64,000 nucleotides of DNA, taken from Casuarius casuarius (lineage: Eukaryota > Chordata > Aves > Casuariiformes > Casuariidae). Under the pieces are notes generated by a model. That model was not told where the DNA came from. It made no database searches and was given only the letters and a program-made list of their open reading frames with translations. Position numbers and translations under genes: made by a program. Location of the stretch: positions 1,535,233-1,599,232 of the forward strand of contig PTFA01000159.1 of NCBI GenBank assembly GCA_003342895.1, given 5' to 3'. This document shows, piece after piece, positions 46,548-58,370 of the stretch. Numbering within the stretch: the first letter of the stretch is position 1; each line of letters opens with the position of its first letter.

Positions 46548-47064
46548 CCCTGGTGAGGTCACACCTGGAGTACTGTGTCCAGTGCTGGGCTCCCCAGTGC
46601 AAGACAGGCATGGAGCTACTGGAGTGAATCCGACAAAGGGCGGCTAAGATGCTTACGCGGACTAGAGCAATCTCTCATATGAGAAAAGCTGAGACAGCTG
46701 GGACTGTCTAGCAGGGAGAAGAAAAGGCTCAAGGGGCATCTTAGTAATGTGGATAAATATCCATTGGGATGGTGTAAAGAGGATGAGGCCAACTCTCTTC
46801 AGTGGTGCCCAGTGACAGGAGGAGAAGCAACGGGCACACACTGAAATGCGGGAAGAGCCCTCTGACGCCAAGGAAAAACTTGTTTACTGTGAGGGTGCCC
46901 GAGTTCTAGAAGAGGTTGGGGGGTCACCGTCCTTGGAGCTATTCAAAGGCCGTCCAGATACTGCCCTGCCCAGCCTGCTCTAGGTGACCCTGCTTGAGCA
47001 GGGGGGGTTGGGCTAGATGATCTCCAAAGGTCCCTGCCAACCTCAACCATTCTGTGATCTGTAA
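46548..47064 (+). mobile_element. CR1 (chicken repeat 1) LINE, 5'-truncated, 3' end intact
   Basis: The copy begins with ccctggtgaggtcacacctg, which reads [16 protein letters not shown], the well-known C-terminal reverse-transcriptase segment of CR1. It continues through the basic 'REKKRLKG'-like region and the aaaaacttgtttactgtgag block. The 3' part carries gtcaccgtccttggagctat, gggttgggctagatgatctc and cctgccaacctcaaccattc, and ends in attctgtgatctgtaat, the CR1 terminal repeat. Stops (for example the TGA after 'MELLE') and frameshifts show it cannot encode an active enzyme. The 5' truncation and lack of a poly-A tail are typical of CR1. It is the least diverged mobile element here and the main reason for calling the host a bird or close relative. 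Confidence 0.95.
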
Positions 47065-49852
47065 TGCTTCAGAAGGTAACACATGCAGATTCTGAATAAT
47101 ATAGTCAGTACTGTGGAGCAAGCACTCTTCAATACTGTCACCACTGTAAGGAGAAAAGTGGTGTTATCAATAGCACAAAAGAGTAATAAAACTGTAAAAT
47201 ACCTTGGATAAATGTTTTCTACTTCATCACATTTGCAGGCATTTGATCCTAGCATTTGAAATTGAAGGATTTTAAGCAACGAAAACAGTTGTTTGTCGAG
47301 AAGGTGGGCGAACACATTACAAAGTCAATGTTGTACGCGGGGCAATTTTTAGTATAAATGGACATGACTTCACTGATGACAATAGAGGAACGTAAGAGTT
47401 ACTGCAGCTGAGAGTGTCTCCCCCCCTCCCTTTTCTGTCAAACAAAAGGGTTGTATTCAGAAAGAATGCATGGTGTAATGTTCAAATGCAATGTTTTTTA
47501 GCCTCTGCAGGAAATTTCAGTTAAAGGCCAAGTTTACTGCAAGTTGCAAGCTGAAACTCTTTGTTGTTCTGAGCCTTAACCTAAATGCATAGGTGTGCAC
47601 ATCTGCCATGCAGAGTTGTCTTTGAAGCAATTGCTTCTGGGAGGTCATGTCCTAATGACAAAACGTACTGTTAAAAATAGTAATAATAATTTTCTAGTTC
47701 CTGCTACAAGTCAGTAATCTCAAGAATGAAATATTCTAACCTTAATTCCTGTCAATATACACATTTGTACCAGCAGAGTAATGCATTTACATCTTCTAGG
47801 CTTTTGGGACAGGGTTATGTCAACTGTAGCCTAGGTTTGGGGGACAGCAAAAGAAACGTTTCCTGGTTCTCCTTCCAGGCACCCCCATCACTGGTTGTCA
47901 GATGTCTGTAGCTTCAGGAAGGATTCTCCATCCAAAGTGTCCGCTGGGCTGATGTCAAAGCAAGGACAGGTGGAAAAGACTCAGCCTGGTATGCTTTGCC
48001 TTCTCAGACCTTATTGGAGATAGGGTAATGGTTGACCTGGTGTGAAGGCTCATGCTTCCTTCTTCAAGCATGTGCTGAAGTTCACCTGAAGCCTGCATTT
48101 GATTGCAGGTCGGCACTGAGGCGGTATGACCTCGCAGCATGAAACAGTGTGGAGGCACCCACTTACGTTAACAGTCTGCAGGCTAAGAGGGGACACCCCA
48201 GGCAGCAGGATGATCCGGCAATGACATTTTGCTTTCCAGAAATACAAGCTTCAGTTTTGGCTTAGAGATGCCATTATTGTAGAGGTCTGATCTTTTAGCT
48301 TATTAAACCTTCAGTGTGGGAAGAACTAGCATTTATAGGCCTTTTTTAAAAAAATAAACTGTTTCATTCAGAGGTGAGTAAAAGAAAAGCCAGTGCAAGT
48401 ACTATGGTCAGAGTTCAGAAGGGGCATTAATTATAAAAGGAATAACTTGGTAGATGAAGCTCATATATTGCAGATTTTTGTGATATGTACGCCCATTAAC
48501 AAGGCTAAAAGGACATTTAAAAGAGAGGAAGGATTTCGATTATTTTCTTAGGGTATTTTATCTTTGTGAAACTCCTGGTTGGCAGAAGTGGGCAAAGTCA
48601 TGCATTTCACCTTGTAGGTGTTTGCAGAAAATACAAACTAGAGAGCTGTTTAGTACTATCAATCTTGCTGCTGTTATCAGATTATTCTTAACATAAGAAC
48701 CCAGCACTTTCAGGATTGTTGCACATGTTCAATGATGTTTTCTCAGATGCTTAGGGCTAGAAAGTATCAGCAAGATTTCAGGGTTGGGTGGGGGAGTAGC
48801 TTTCAGTTTAATGTTTATTTCTGCCCAAAGTATCTTGTTTGGGATGGTTTGTAGGCTCATCCAGCATATCTGGGTTTAACTCAGCTCTTTCTTGGGAATG
48901 GAAAGTTTTCTTGAAAGGAAGCCAGTAGAACTGAATGCAAAGGGGGAATGGTACTGTTTTATATACTGAATATTTAATGTGCTATTTTCTCCTCAGGTTT
49001 TTTTGTGTCTCAGCATTCCCTATTTTCTTGCTTTAACTCTTTCAGCACATCATACAGAGTCAAAAATAGCCCAAAATTAGAATCATGCAAAGTTATGGCA
49101 TCTGAGTGTGCATGAAAAGCTCAGATTATTGTTGTATGTTCAGCTACCTTTAATTGTGCTACCTATTTGCTCCAAAGACCTTTTGAAATTTCTCATAATT
49201 TCTCTTATTTTAATGTAAATACTGTAAGTTTGTGCTGTTGGGTATATTCCATATTCTTGTAGTCCATTTCAGAGCTCCAATAACTTCAAAAAGGTGTATT
49301 TGACAATACTGACCATTGAAATGACTTGCCATTAAGTCCTCTTTTTTTCTAAAAGGCAGCCATCAATTATGCCTTTTTTTCTCTCTCTTTTGGAATGTTA
49401 TTGCTTCAGAACTCATTATCCTTTGCTCTCTTATTTTTTTTTTCCTGAATAATTTCTCATGAAAGGCCTTGCCCAACATTTAAAAAAAAAAAAAAAACAA
49501 TTCTGATGTAGCTACAGGCTCCCACTTGTTTACTGTTTAAAAATGCCTTGAAAGGGTTACAAACCTTAAGTTTTCTTTATAAAGCTATAGTCCTCTGGTT
49601 TGTTTAGTCTATATTTATCTCACTATTGCATTATTCTACCTTTATCTAATGCTTTCGAGCTGGTCTTGCAGGTCGCTTGCTGAAGCTAGCTTGGAGACTC
49701 TTTGTGTCCGCACTAGCATGCTTACTGTCCTGGGGCTAAACAGGGTACTGCCTCATAGTGTAGGGAGCATTTGAACCCTTAGCTGTCTGGTGGGGAGGTG
49801 GGGCAGTGGGACTTAATTTTATTCTTGTTTTGGAACGTGGGCTGTCTATAAG
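47065..49852. other. Noncoding stretch, no gene seen
   Basis: Mostly AT-rich. 47840-48240 is slightly richer in G and C, with short frames only. A 16-A run lies at 49482-49497. No repeat of known family, splice-bounded exon or RNA is recognised. Confidence 0.55.
49482..49497. repeat. Poly-A run (16)
   Basis: Sixteen consecutive A. Simple sequence. Confidence 0.95.
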
Positions 49853-49884
49853 TAGCTTTTCCTAAGATTAGCTTGTCCTAAGAT
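49853..49884. repeat. 2 x 16 bp tandem duplication, one mismatch
   Basis: The units tagcttttcctaagat and tagcttgtcctaagat are adjacent and differ at one base. A small slippage duplication slightly older than that at 38101-38134. Confidence 0.9.
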
Positions 49885-50040
49885 TAAGAACTTTTATCCT
49901 GGCTCTGCTCCTTTTCCTTCATGGTCTTCAGGCACTCTTCAGAAAACTGTCTAGCCCTGGGCATTTAATTTTTCAAGCTGCTGTTTAGATTTCTGTTTCT
50001 GACATCATGCTGTAATTTCCTTCTAAGTTTGGGCAATCCT

Positions 50041-50152
50041 TTTATATATATATATCTATATACACACATATACATATATATATATGTATATATAGTGATC
50101 TAATATATATATTAGTAATAGTAATTAGTAATATATATATATAGTAATCTAA
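50041..50152. repeat. (TA)n-rich microsatellite
   Basis: Several TA runs interrupted by single C, G or CACA units. It includes a perfect 16-base palindrome, ctaatatatatattag, at 50100-50115, and a TAGTAA-rich middle. It is likely length-variable and able to extrude hairpins. No gene overlaps it. Confidence 0.9.
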
Positions 50153-52739
50153 ATCATTTAACTTTTTATCATCTTGATGTTTTCTTTCATTTCTGCCTTT
50201 ATCATTTAATAGCTAGGCTACAAAGGATTGATTTTGTTTGTTTGTTTGTTTTTCCTCCAGGCTTTTTTTTCTCCCACATGACACAGACCCAGACCTGCAG
50301 GCCATAAACTGGCTTTGATGTTAAGCAATGAGTTATGTTCTTCTTTAATGAAATAATGAAACATTGTTAATGAAGGAACAATGAAATAAACAGGAAAGCG
50401 CTAGTATACTACTGCTCAGGCAACCATCCTGATGGGACTTGGTTGTCCATGAGCTTGAGTTTAGACTGATATCTACAGCTCCCTTAAACAACATGCATCT
50501 CAACATGTCCTTAATTGTTCTGAAATGTGATCCTTTTCCTTCTGTCATGCTCTGATAGACATTCTCATCATATCACTGACATATGCATAAACTATCCTTG
50601 CCACATTTAGATCTATGCCAGACTTCGTAGTTTTGGGCTGAAAGGTAGTACATAGCTGGAGTCTGGTGAAAGTTGGTGAATCTCATCATTTCCGGTGTTA
50701 TCATAAGCATCTGATTCTCTCTAGATTATATCTCTAGCTAACTACTCAAGTCTGCCCACATAATCAATATTATTAATACCCAAGCTCTTTACAGAGCCCA
50801 AGAAAATGGTTTCAAATTGTTCTTTTCCACTGTAAGTGTGTTTTTACCAGGCCAAAGCCTACACAATTTGCCTCTGTGTGTTTAGTCCTTCTGTACCCAT
50901 ATACTGGGGGAGGAGGGCTTAAATACATTTTCTGTATCTCATGCTCTTTGTGTGCATGTTCTTCTTTGTTGTTTTTGAGACAGATTCTGGTTAGGTCAAT
51001 TACAGAAATAAAAAATGGAGATGCTGTCACCCTAGCCTGGACAAGACTCTGCTTTGTCCAGAGAGAGATCAAGAGAGAGTATCATCTCTACTTCTTCCTC
51101 CTTTCCCTAAGGCCTCCTGGGACTGGAGAGAGACTAGGGGTCACCCTTGTGTCTTGTGCATCAAAACAGTAGAGCAGGCAGGCTGTGAGGTGTCATAAAG
51201 TTATCCCCACCTCAAGCAGGAGATGTATCAGTGTGAATTCTTCAGGAGTTACTATGATGAATGCTGACTTAGTGAGAACAGTCTTCCTACACTCAAAGCA
51301 TCATGTTGTCTTTCCCCACATGCCCAGCATTACTCGTAGCCCACAGCCTTAGTCTGCCCTTTGTTTCCATTCCAATCTCCTTTAACAGACATCCATTTGC
51401 AATCCACTCTGTAACTACTGGGCATGAATTTGATTTTTAAAGGATTTATTTTAGCCCTAGTGACTTCTTCCGTGTTGCTTTGATCTTGCTTGCAGTGTTA
51501 GTTATGATGTTAATAAGCAGCTTCTATTGCTATATATTTTATAGGTATTTATAGATACTACAGCTATCTTCTCCTTTTAGCTCTAAAATGCTTTAAAGGT
51601 TTGAAGTTTAGCCATTTGAAATTCATCATAGCTGATTGCTCTTGATGTTTTTTTCTATTAGTATTTCATGTATGGTTGCATACTCACTACAGTTCTGCCA
51701 CATTATGCTGTAAAGAAAATCCCAGTTCCTACATATTATACAAGATGCAATTGAGAATAGTTTTTTTTTTCTTATATACTGCAGAATTCTCATGCAGAGT
51801 GAATACTTTTCTTCTAATTGCATCCAGTATGTTCTTTAAATAGCCTGTTCTGGGAAAGATAGTATATGAGAGTTTTGGTAAGGTTTATTGGCCTATTTGA
51901 AGCTAATTTGTTAACAGTATACCCGCAAGGTTTCCTGGAAAAGTTGCAGTTTGCAAAGTCAGTGGTATGTTTCTAGTAAGGTAAGGAATAAAGTTTCTTC
52001 AAACTGCCACTGAATGACAGGCTTTGCTTACTGTAGACTGTGTGGTGAACAGAGGGAGGTATTTTAGGCTGTATTTTGAACATTGGCATGGTTGTGTGCA
52101 AGAAGCTTTCATAACAGAGTAGCAGACTATTCCTTTTCCATCTGGTATATTCATGTTTCCATGATAATAAATAAAATATGTGCTTTCAAAATGGGAAGCC
52201 ATTTGAATTAAATTATGTCTAAATATTTGCAGATGTAAAATGTATTTTTCAGACGTTGAACGAAAAGTGCATCAACAAGTATTTGTAGGTACAAGATAGT
52301 GGCTGAAAGTATTATACCATTAACTTTGGCTGTGAACTTAAAACTGACTGATTTTTGCCCTTTGTAGTGTAGCAGACTGAAATATGAATTTTTCTTGTTA
52401 CTTCTTAAAATTCACTCATACTCTCAGAAACGTACCTATACTAACCATTTAAATAACAGAAGCTAGCATTTAAATAATCAGTAGTTTCCTTTTGTTGCAA
52501 GTATTAGAAACAGCATCTGAAAATGACAGAAAAAATTAAAGGAAAACTCGAATTTCTAAGGAAAAAAACATGTGCCAGCTATGCATTACAGATTGGGGTC
52601 TGTGAGAACAAATAACATCTTGCAATGATGTGATTCATCCATGCCAGTAAAGTTACCTGGCTGTTGCTCTGCACTACCATAGCCTAACTTTAGTTTAGGG
52701 ACACAGCACTGGCTTAATGAAATCTTTGTACCACTTCTG
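50153..52739. other. Noncoding stretch, no gene seen
   Basis: A plus frame of 98 codons (50876-51172) and a minus frame of 86 codons (50812-51072) lie in the same place, which argues against either. A (TTTG)n tract lies at about 50235-50252. Nothing is recognised otherwise. Confidence 0.55.
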
Positions 52740-52910
52740 CTCTTGAGCTATTCAGCTGTAGGCAAGGATCAGGCCCAAGGACTTTAGAGCTGATGACGTC
52801 CTTTTAATTACCTTATGATGCATTGCTTTCCTTCTTCTTAATTAGGCTAAGGTAATCATGAAATCTGGTTGACAACTGTACTCTAAAAGTCATCAGTCTG
52901 TTACTCGTCT
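52740..52910. promoter_or_regulatory. Candidate regulatory block with CRE-like site
   Basis: gctgatgacgtccttttaat contains a TGACGTC CRE-like palindrome. It is followed by ttaattacc, tgatgcattg, cttaattagg and gtaatcatg, a dense set of homeodomain- and bZIP-like words. The upstream caaggatcaggcccaagg may be the border of an old amniote repeat. The functional reading is inference. Confidence 0.3.
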
Positions 52911-53309
52911 GTTTGATAAATGGACCAGTAGAGGATAATTAATCTCAAGGTCCTTTCCCTAGTTCTTGGAATTGAAAGAACAAGGAAGAAAGGGGCTATT
53001 TAGAAGAAGATGATTTTCTCTTCCACAAAAATTGTGGTAATAAACCAATCGGGACCAATAGATAGGGAAATTGTGCAGAATGAAATTTTCAAAGTTAAAC
53101 CAGCAACCATTGAGGAGAAGAAGGAAAAAAAAAAAAAAAAAGGGGGAAAAAAAAAAAAAAAGCCCCCCAAGCTAGCAAGCTATTTGAACTCCCCACACTT
53201 TTGCTGTATGTGAGATGTAAGAATATTTTACAGACTGAGGAATCCAGCTCCCTCGGGATGTTGAGGGAGGAGCCATGGAATGAAGTCTACAGACAAGTCA
53301 AATCACAAT
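52911..53309. other. Noncoding stretch with compound A/G tract
   Basis: AT-rich. It is dominated by the purine tract at 53125-53161, across which a 67-codon plus frame translates as Lys-rich low complexity. No gene. Confidence 0.6.
53125..53161. repeat. Compound purine tract A17-G5-A15
   Basis: Seventeen A, five G and fifteen A in succession, followed at once by gcccccc. An all-purine strand 37 bases long, prone to slippage and to assembly error. Confidence 0.9.
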
Positions 53310-53800
53310 TTTGCACTATTTGATTTTTATTGTTAGCTGGTATAAGGACGCTAACTTAGTAAAATTATCAAATGCATATGGTACTAAATATCACTATGCA
53401 GTGTTTAATGTTTATATTAATGACTGAAGGAAATGACAGAGCCAAATCAAGCAATTTCCTTTCACAGTGTTACTGTGACATCAATATTAAAATTCACCTT
53501 GTGCCTCATTAAAGAGAATGTGGTTCCCACAGGACCTTGCCAATGGCCAGGCATTCTGCAGTACTTTTTATGATGCAAGATACTCCTAGATCATGAACCA
53601 CGAAAGTATAATACATACAAAGCATTCACTGATGTTAGTTTTCATACTTGTGTGCATACTTTCACTAGAGTGAAGTATTATTGAACCAAAGAAATTAAAC
53701 AGAAAGGAAACCTATAGCACAAGCCATGTAAACAGTTAACGTCATCACTGAATGTATCAATTCCTTGTGGAAATCTCTTATGAGTGGCTTAAGGATAAGC
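53310..53800. promoter_or_regulatory. Candidate conserved noncoding block
   Basis: Complex AT-rich sequence, for example aaattatcaaatgcatatgg (an octamer-like ATGCATAT and a CATATG E-box) and gtttaatgtttatattaatg. Further on, aacagttaacgtcatcactg contains a partial CRE. No simple repeats or long frames occur in it. The call rests on texture only. Confidence 0.3.
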
Positions 53801-55330
53801 ATATTAATAAGTGGGGGAATAATCCAGGAGGACTTAAGTCACTGTGAGCTTAAATATCTCAAGGCAGCAGTTTAGTAGAACGTAAAAGATGAGCAAGGTT
53901 AGAAAACTTTAAAACTTTCTGTTTGGGGTTTTGCAGCCCTGTTACACACATTAGGCTTGTGTGAGATTAAGAGGCAGGATGTTTCTTACTGTAATTCATT
54001 TACAAATGATAGTAAATATTGTGTCAAGGGCTAGAGTCCTGCTTCATTCTGTATCTGATCTCGCTGAATAAATATTTTGTGAAGAAATAAGTATTTCGAA
54101 AAATAACCCTCTCTTTGTTTTTACTCTTGCTGAATTGGCTCTTCACTGTTTACTTACTGTGTTGTTGTGGGTCACCTAGATTGTGCGACAGCATTTTGGG
54201 CTGTTAAAGGATTAATCCAGTCAAGGAGTTTTACAAGTCTGTGCTAATTTGTAGTCACAAAGATATCATCTAAGACAAGCCTTCCTGGGCTAGGAGAGAG
54301 GAGAACCCAAACTTGAAGCATTTCAGAAGCAGAGCAGAGAGAAAATGATGACTTAGATCTGAGACACAGCTGACCAGTTCCTTCAGTCTTGCTCCAGTAT
54401 TTTTCCAGGTTGGTCTTGCTCCATCCTTCATGCGATGGATTGGGTTGCATTCCTGCCCCAAGTGTATTTGCAGGCTGGAACAAACATCTGTCAAGGACTG
54501 TTCTCTGTTTCAGGTTGTCAATGGCAACAAAGATGGGCCGTTTCATCGCTGGTATTGACTTTCATGAGTAAATAGATATTTGCATGAATATGACTTTGAG
54601 ACATGGATTTTTATTATAATGGAAAAAATTCTTATTAACTTGACCTATTTGGAGGAAATCTTTTGGAGTACTTGTTTGAAATGTTCACCCAAATCTGTCC
54701 ACCTGGGCTACATACTCGGGTACCTCTACAATCTTTGTAACTTAAGCTTCTAGGCCATATTCTCAATGCAAACAGTCACACTGAAGTATTAAATATAAAT
54801 CATCTAGCATGTCACTTCTAGTATTTCAAAGATTCTCTCTTCTGTCTCTTGATCTTGGATATCTGATTTCACTAATAGTCTTTGAAAGGATATACTTTTT
54901 TGTTTCCTTTTGGTGTTTCAAAACTGTCCAAATGACCCTGGAATCCCACTGGGGAAAAATGTCATTTTCCCAGCAAGATACAGTGTTCCTTGGGGACCTC
55001 CACAGAATACATTCTCTTTCATCCTTCTCTTAAGGAATTTAGACCTGTACTTTATAGAGCTAGTTTGGGGGTTTGTTTTTTTCCATATCCTCTTTTTTCT
55101 TCCCTTTTCTCACAATGTATTTCTTATTCTGAGAGAACAGAACATTGTCTCCATTCTTCCTGCTGCAACAGAGCAAGCCTGTCTTTTCAAGGACAGACCA
55201 TTAATACTTGCTGTAGCCTGTTAAATTTTGCATGCCAATATTATGGAACGCTCCAATTGAGATGTTTTGGAATCCTTTTCTCAGCTACCTCTGAAGCCTT
55301 CGGGAATCATTTCCTCCTTCCATATAATTC

Positions 55331-55392
55331 ATTGCTTTTTCTTTTTCTTTTTTTTTTTTTCCCTTCCCCCTCCTTCTTCTTCTTCTTTCCTA
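55331..55392 (+). repeat. Polypyrimidine tract
   Basis: About 60 bases of nearly pure C and T, including a T run of about a dozen and (TTC)n units. Mirror-like purine/pyrimidine tracts of this kind can form triplex structures. Here it looks like ordinary simple sequence. Confidence 0.85.
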
Positions 55393-55650
55393 CTGAGGAA
55401 TGTATTTTAATCAGGTTCCTTACCTTGTTTCTCTGAAGAATCATAGCTCCCATTCCTCCCCAAGTTTAGCTACCTAGAAAACCTTTCATGAATTTTTGAT
55501 TCCTAGAACAGAATGTTTCCAATATGCACTTAATATTTCATAGCTGTAAGTGATCCAAGCCATAATCTTGTGAATGATTTCCTGGATAGAGCTACCAAGC
55601 AAAAATGTTTTTGATGCTGAAGGCACATGGCTCTTCAAACCAGATGGATA

Positions 55651-55668
55651 TGAGGAGGAGGAGGAGGA
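55651..55668 (+). repeat. (GGA)n microsatellite
   Basis: About six tandem GAG/GGA units, perfect. Simple sequence. Confidence 0.9.
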
Positions 55669-56149
55669 TTAGTTAACCAGTTCAATAGCTTGAGCTGTGC
55701 TGTCATGCTATGGAGTGCCTGATGTCATCTCTTTTAGTAATTATCTGAAAACAGTTGCAGAGAAACATGCACAGTAGAATAGAGAATAGTGAAAGATAAA
55801 GATTCTAGCAGCTGTTCCTGAAAAGTTCTGAGGCATCTTCCTGTTAAGCCGTTTTCCTTCTTTATGTGCAGTGCTGATAGTGAGAAGAGTTGTTTAGATG
55901 TTTCATATGTGTTTTTTGTTCACAGTTCTTTTACTGAAATGATTGCAAATTGTGCTTTTTAGTGTTTGGTTTTCCAGGGAATTTGAGCACTCACTGTCTT
56001 TAGCTTTGCAGTTGGGAGCACTGGACTTTAGCCATCAGGTTGTTCAGGTCTTCATTTCCCCCTCCCCCTTTTATTTTTATTTTTTATATATTTGCAGCAT
56101 CTGTGTATGGGATAATCTGTCACATATTCTTCTGACTCTCAGCAGATTC

Positions 56150-56350
56150 TATTAGTGGTGAATATTTTTTTTCCGTGAACTGTTTATACTAACATATTTG
56201 AGGTGTTCTTTTATGCTCGATCAAAGTCAAATTCTCCTCTCTGCAAAGATCAAATACAATGTATTAATGCTATTTAAATTATTTTATGCCTGGTTCAGAG
56301 ATGCTTCAGCCTAATCTCCTGCACAAAGGGAAATTTCATCTATCAAGACA
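56150..56350. promoter_or_regulatory. Candidate regulatory block with TCF/LEF-like words
   Basis: Two ATCAAAG/CAAAGATC-type words lie 25-30 bases apart (ctcgatcaaagtcaaattc and tgcaaagatcaaatac). They are followed by ttaatgctatttaaattatt. Nothing coding. TCF/LEF sites are short, so the pairing may be chance. Confidence 0.2.
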
Positions 56351-58079
56351 TAGAAGACAAACTGGTTTTGTTTTGTTTTGCTATGAATAGTCTGTATAGT
56401 TAGACTGAACATGTGCTCAATGTATGTATTTCTTCAAGAGGTCACTTTTGAAAGGGTTTGCTTATTTCTGATGCTCACTTACGGTTTCTCCACAGATCTT
56501 ACAGAATTTGATGCTTGTATAAAGTCCTGGTTCTTATAGATGTGTGCCTAAAAGAAAATCTAAGCTTTAATTTAAAGAGGGGTGTTTGTATTTCACTGTT
56601 GTTATCATGGAAGCAAATTTGGAAACATGAGCCCTAATGTCCAAAAAAAGGCAAAGAAATGAAATAAGCTAAATATATTTTTAATACAGCCTTATAACTG
56701 AGGGGTGTGGTTGGTGATTTCTGAATATTTGAGTTACAATACTTATTCACTTATGAACACACCAAAGACAGTGGAAAGTCTTTATTCATTGAACTTCTAC
56801 TGTATTGACTTAGGTTTATGCAAGACTATCAAATTTTTTTTTTCTTTTTTTTTTTTTTGATGCAATCAGTGGCTGTTATAGAAAGTTGAAGTTATGAACA
56901 AGTGGTAGTTACAATGACATCAGAAATACTAGTAAGGGTGAAGAAGAAAATAGTGGTTTACCTCAGCTTACTCTTCTCTGTGGTTCCATACATAGACCAA
57001 AATAGAAATTCTGTTCCATTCAAGGGCCTCTTTCTTCTTAAGTTGTATCACTGATCCCTTGTTCCAATAATGTAAAATTTTGCTTTTATTCCTCTAGTCT
57101 GAATGAAAAGATACTTATTTATAGAACAACGTGAATTTGCAGGACTGCATTCTGAATTGGATGCCAAACCTAGCTGGCTGATGTCTAGTTAGTATTTGCC
57201 TTGGACACTGTCATTTTGAATAAAGATTCTGATATATTTATCTATGTATTTTGAACGGTGGTAGAATTGTACAGCCATTGCTGCTGTTCCTCCTATAGTT
57301 ATCTGCACTTTGATAGTTCATACTTTGGTTTTGAAAATAAGGATGATGTAGCTTATATTGTTCAAAAAAAAAAAAAAAGTTGCTTATCCAGAGTGTTAAT
57401 GAGTCCACATTCTGAGTTTCTTATATAAACAGAGAAATGTAAGTTCTCATTATTGCTTCCGTGGAATCTCCAGCCGCACTGAAGTAGAATGCCAAATTTT
57501 ATTCTGTTCTGAGTAGCTGCAATTAGAGACTTGACCTGCTGCTGCATGGGGAAGTTCACCTTAAGATTTTAGATGCTCAAAGTACATTAATTGTTCCTTT
57601 TTCATTACCCTGGAAAATATTTATTCAACCATATTATGCTAATTTTCTTTGGAGCGGGGGAAACCACAACTATTGGAGTGATGCAAGTTCAGGCATCAAA
57701 GAAGTCAGGCCAGTGGTGTCAGGGGAACTGCTAAAATGTCAACTTCCCAGGTTGCCCAGAGCAAGAGGCAGTGCTTAAGTTGCACACTCCTGGAATATCC
57801 AAGGAAACATTGCAAGTTGGAGAGGAAAATAGGTCAGAGAGAAAATAAATGGTACCTATTATAAAATTTATCACTGCACCTAGTATTCTGCTTCGTATCC
57901 TATAGTAGTGGATGCAGACAGATTACACGATTTTGGATGGTTTCTCTCTATTTCTCTTGTAATGTTTTCATGTAGGCCAAAATCCTTCTGTCCTGGTGAG
58001 CCAGACATAAGCCAGAAGCTATAGGGATCAGTTAGTCCTCCTTCTAGGGCGGATTTAGTCATTTCCAGACCATCACTTC
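56351..58079. other. Noncoding stretch, no gene seen
   Basis: T-rich run at 56837-56859 and a 15-A run at 57364-57378. 57700-57800 is of mixed composition but unidentified. Part of 57890-58080 may be the eroded 3' end of the antisense LINE that follows. Confidence 0.55.
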
Positions 58080-58370
58080 TAGATGGAAATGTCTTTAGCC
58101 TTCAGGGTGTTTAATGAGTGCATTGGTAGCTTGTTTCATTGCTTGACTATTTTAAAGTTCTAATTTTTTTTTCTTAGTAATTTTTCTAAATTTTCCCTCT
58201 TATACCTTAATCTTGTTATTTCTTGTTCTGTCCTTATTGGCTGATTAGAATAATTATCTTTATAGCATTTTTCTACTTTTTTCAGTTCTTGCTATTGTTT
58301 CTTTTCAGTCATCTTTTCTCTTGATTGATCATGGGTAGCAGTGTGACCTTTCTTTTTACTCAGACTTCTG
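58080..58370 (-). mobile_element. Old CR1/L3-like LINE fragment, antisense
   Basis: Read on the minus strand, the segment shows LINE 3'-region blocks in order. It starts with gatcaatcaagagaaaagat then gactg ('CTTGAGAAAAGAAGACTG'), followed by 'aagaaac' and 'ataaagataattattc'. Next come an agaacaagaaataac block ('GACAAGAAGTAATGGG'), and finally aaaatagtcaagcaatgaaa then caagct ('GGTCAGGCATTGGAACAAGCT'). Order and spacing match the CR1/L3 C-terminal coding tail. It is very diverged and full of stops, with no active function. Confidence 0.68.

Larger units (their letters stand above)
53801..56149. other. Noncoding stretch with pyrimidine-rich tract
   Basis: Plus frames of 104 and 148 codons (54910-55224 and 54990-55436) overlap each other in different frames. 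The longer one reads through the poly-pyrimidine tract, giving Phe/Leu/Ser low complexity, so neither is credible. A GAG/GGA microsatellite lies at 55651-55668. Confidence 0.55.

Noticed and set aside
54990..55436. 148-codon plus frame as a gene
   Set aside because: It overlaps a 104-codon frame in another phase and ends in a polypyrimidine tract that yields low-complexity Phe/Leu/Ser.
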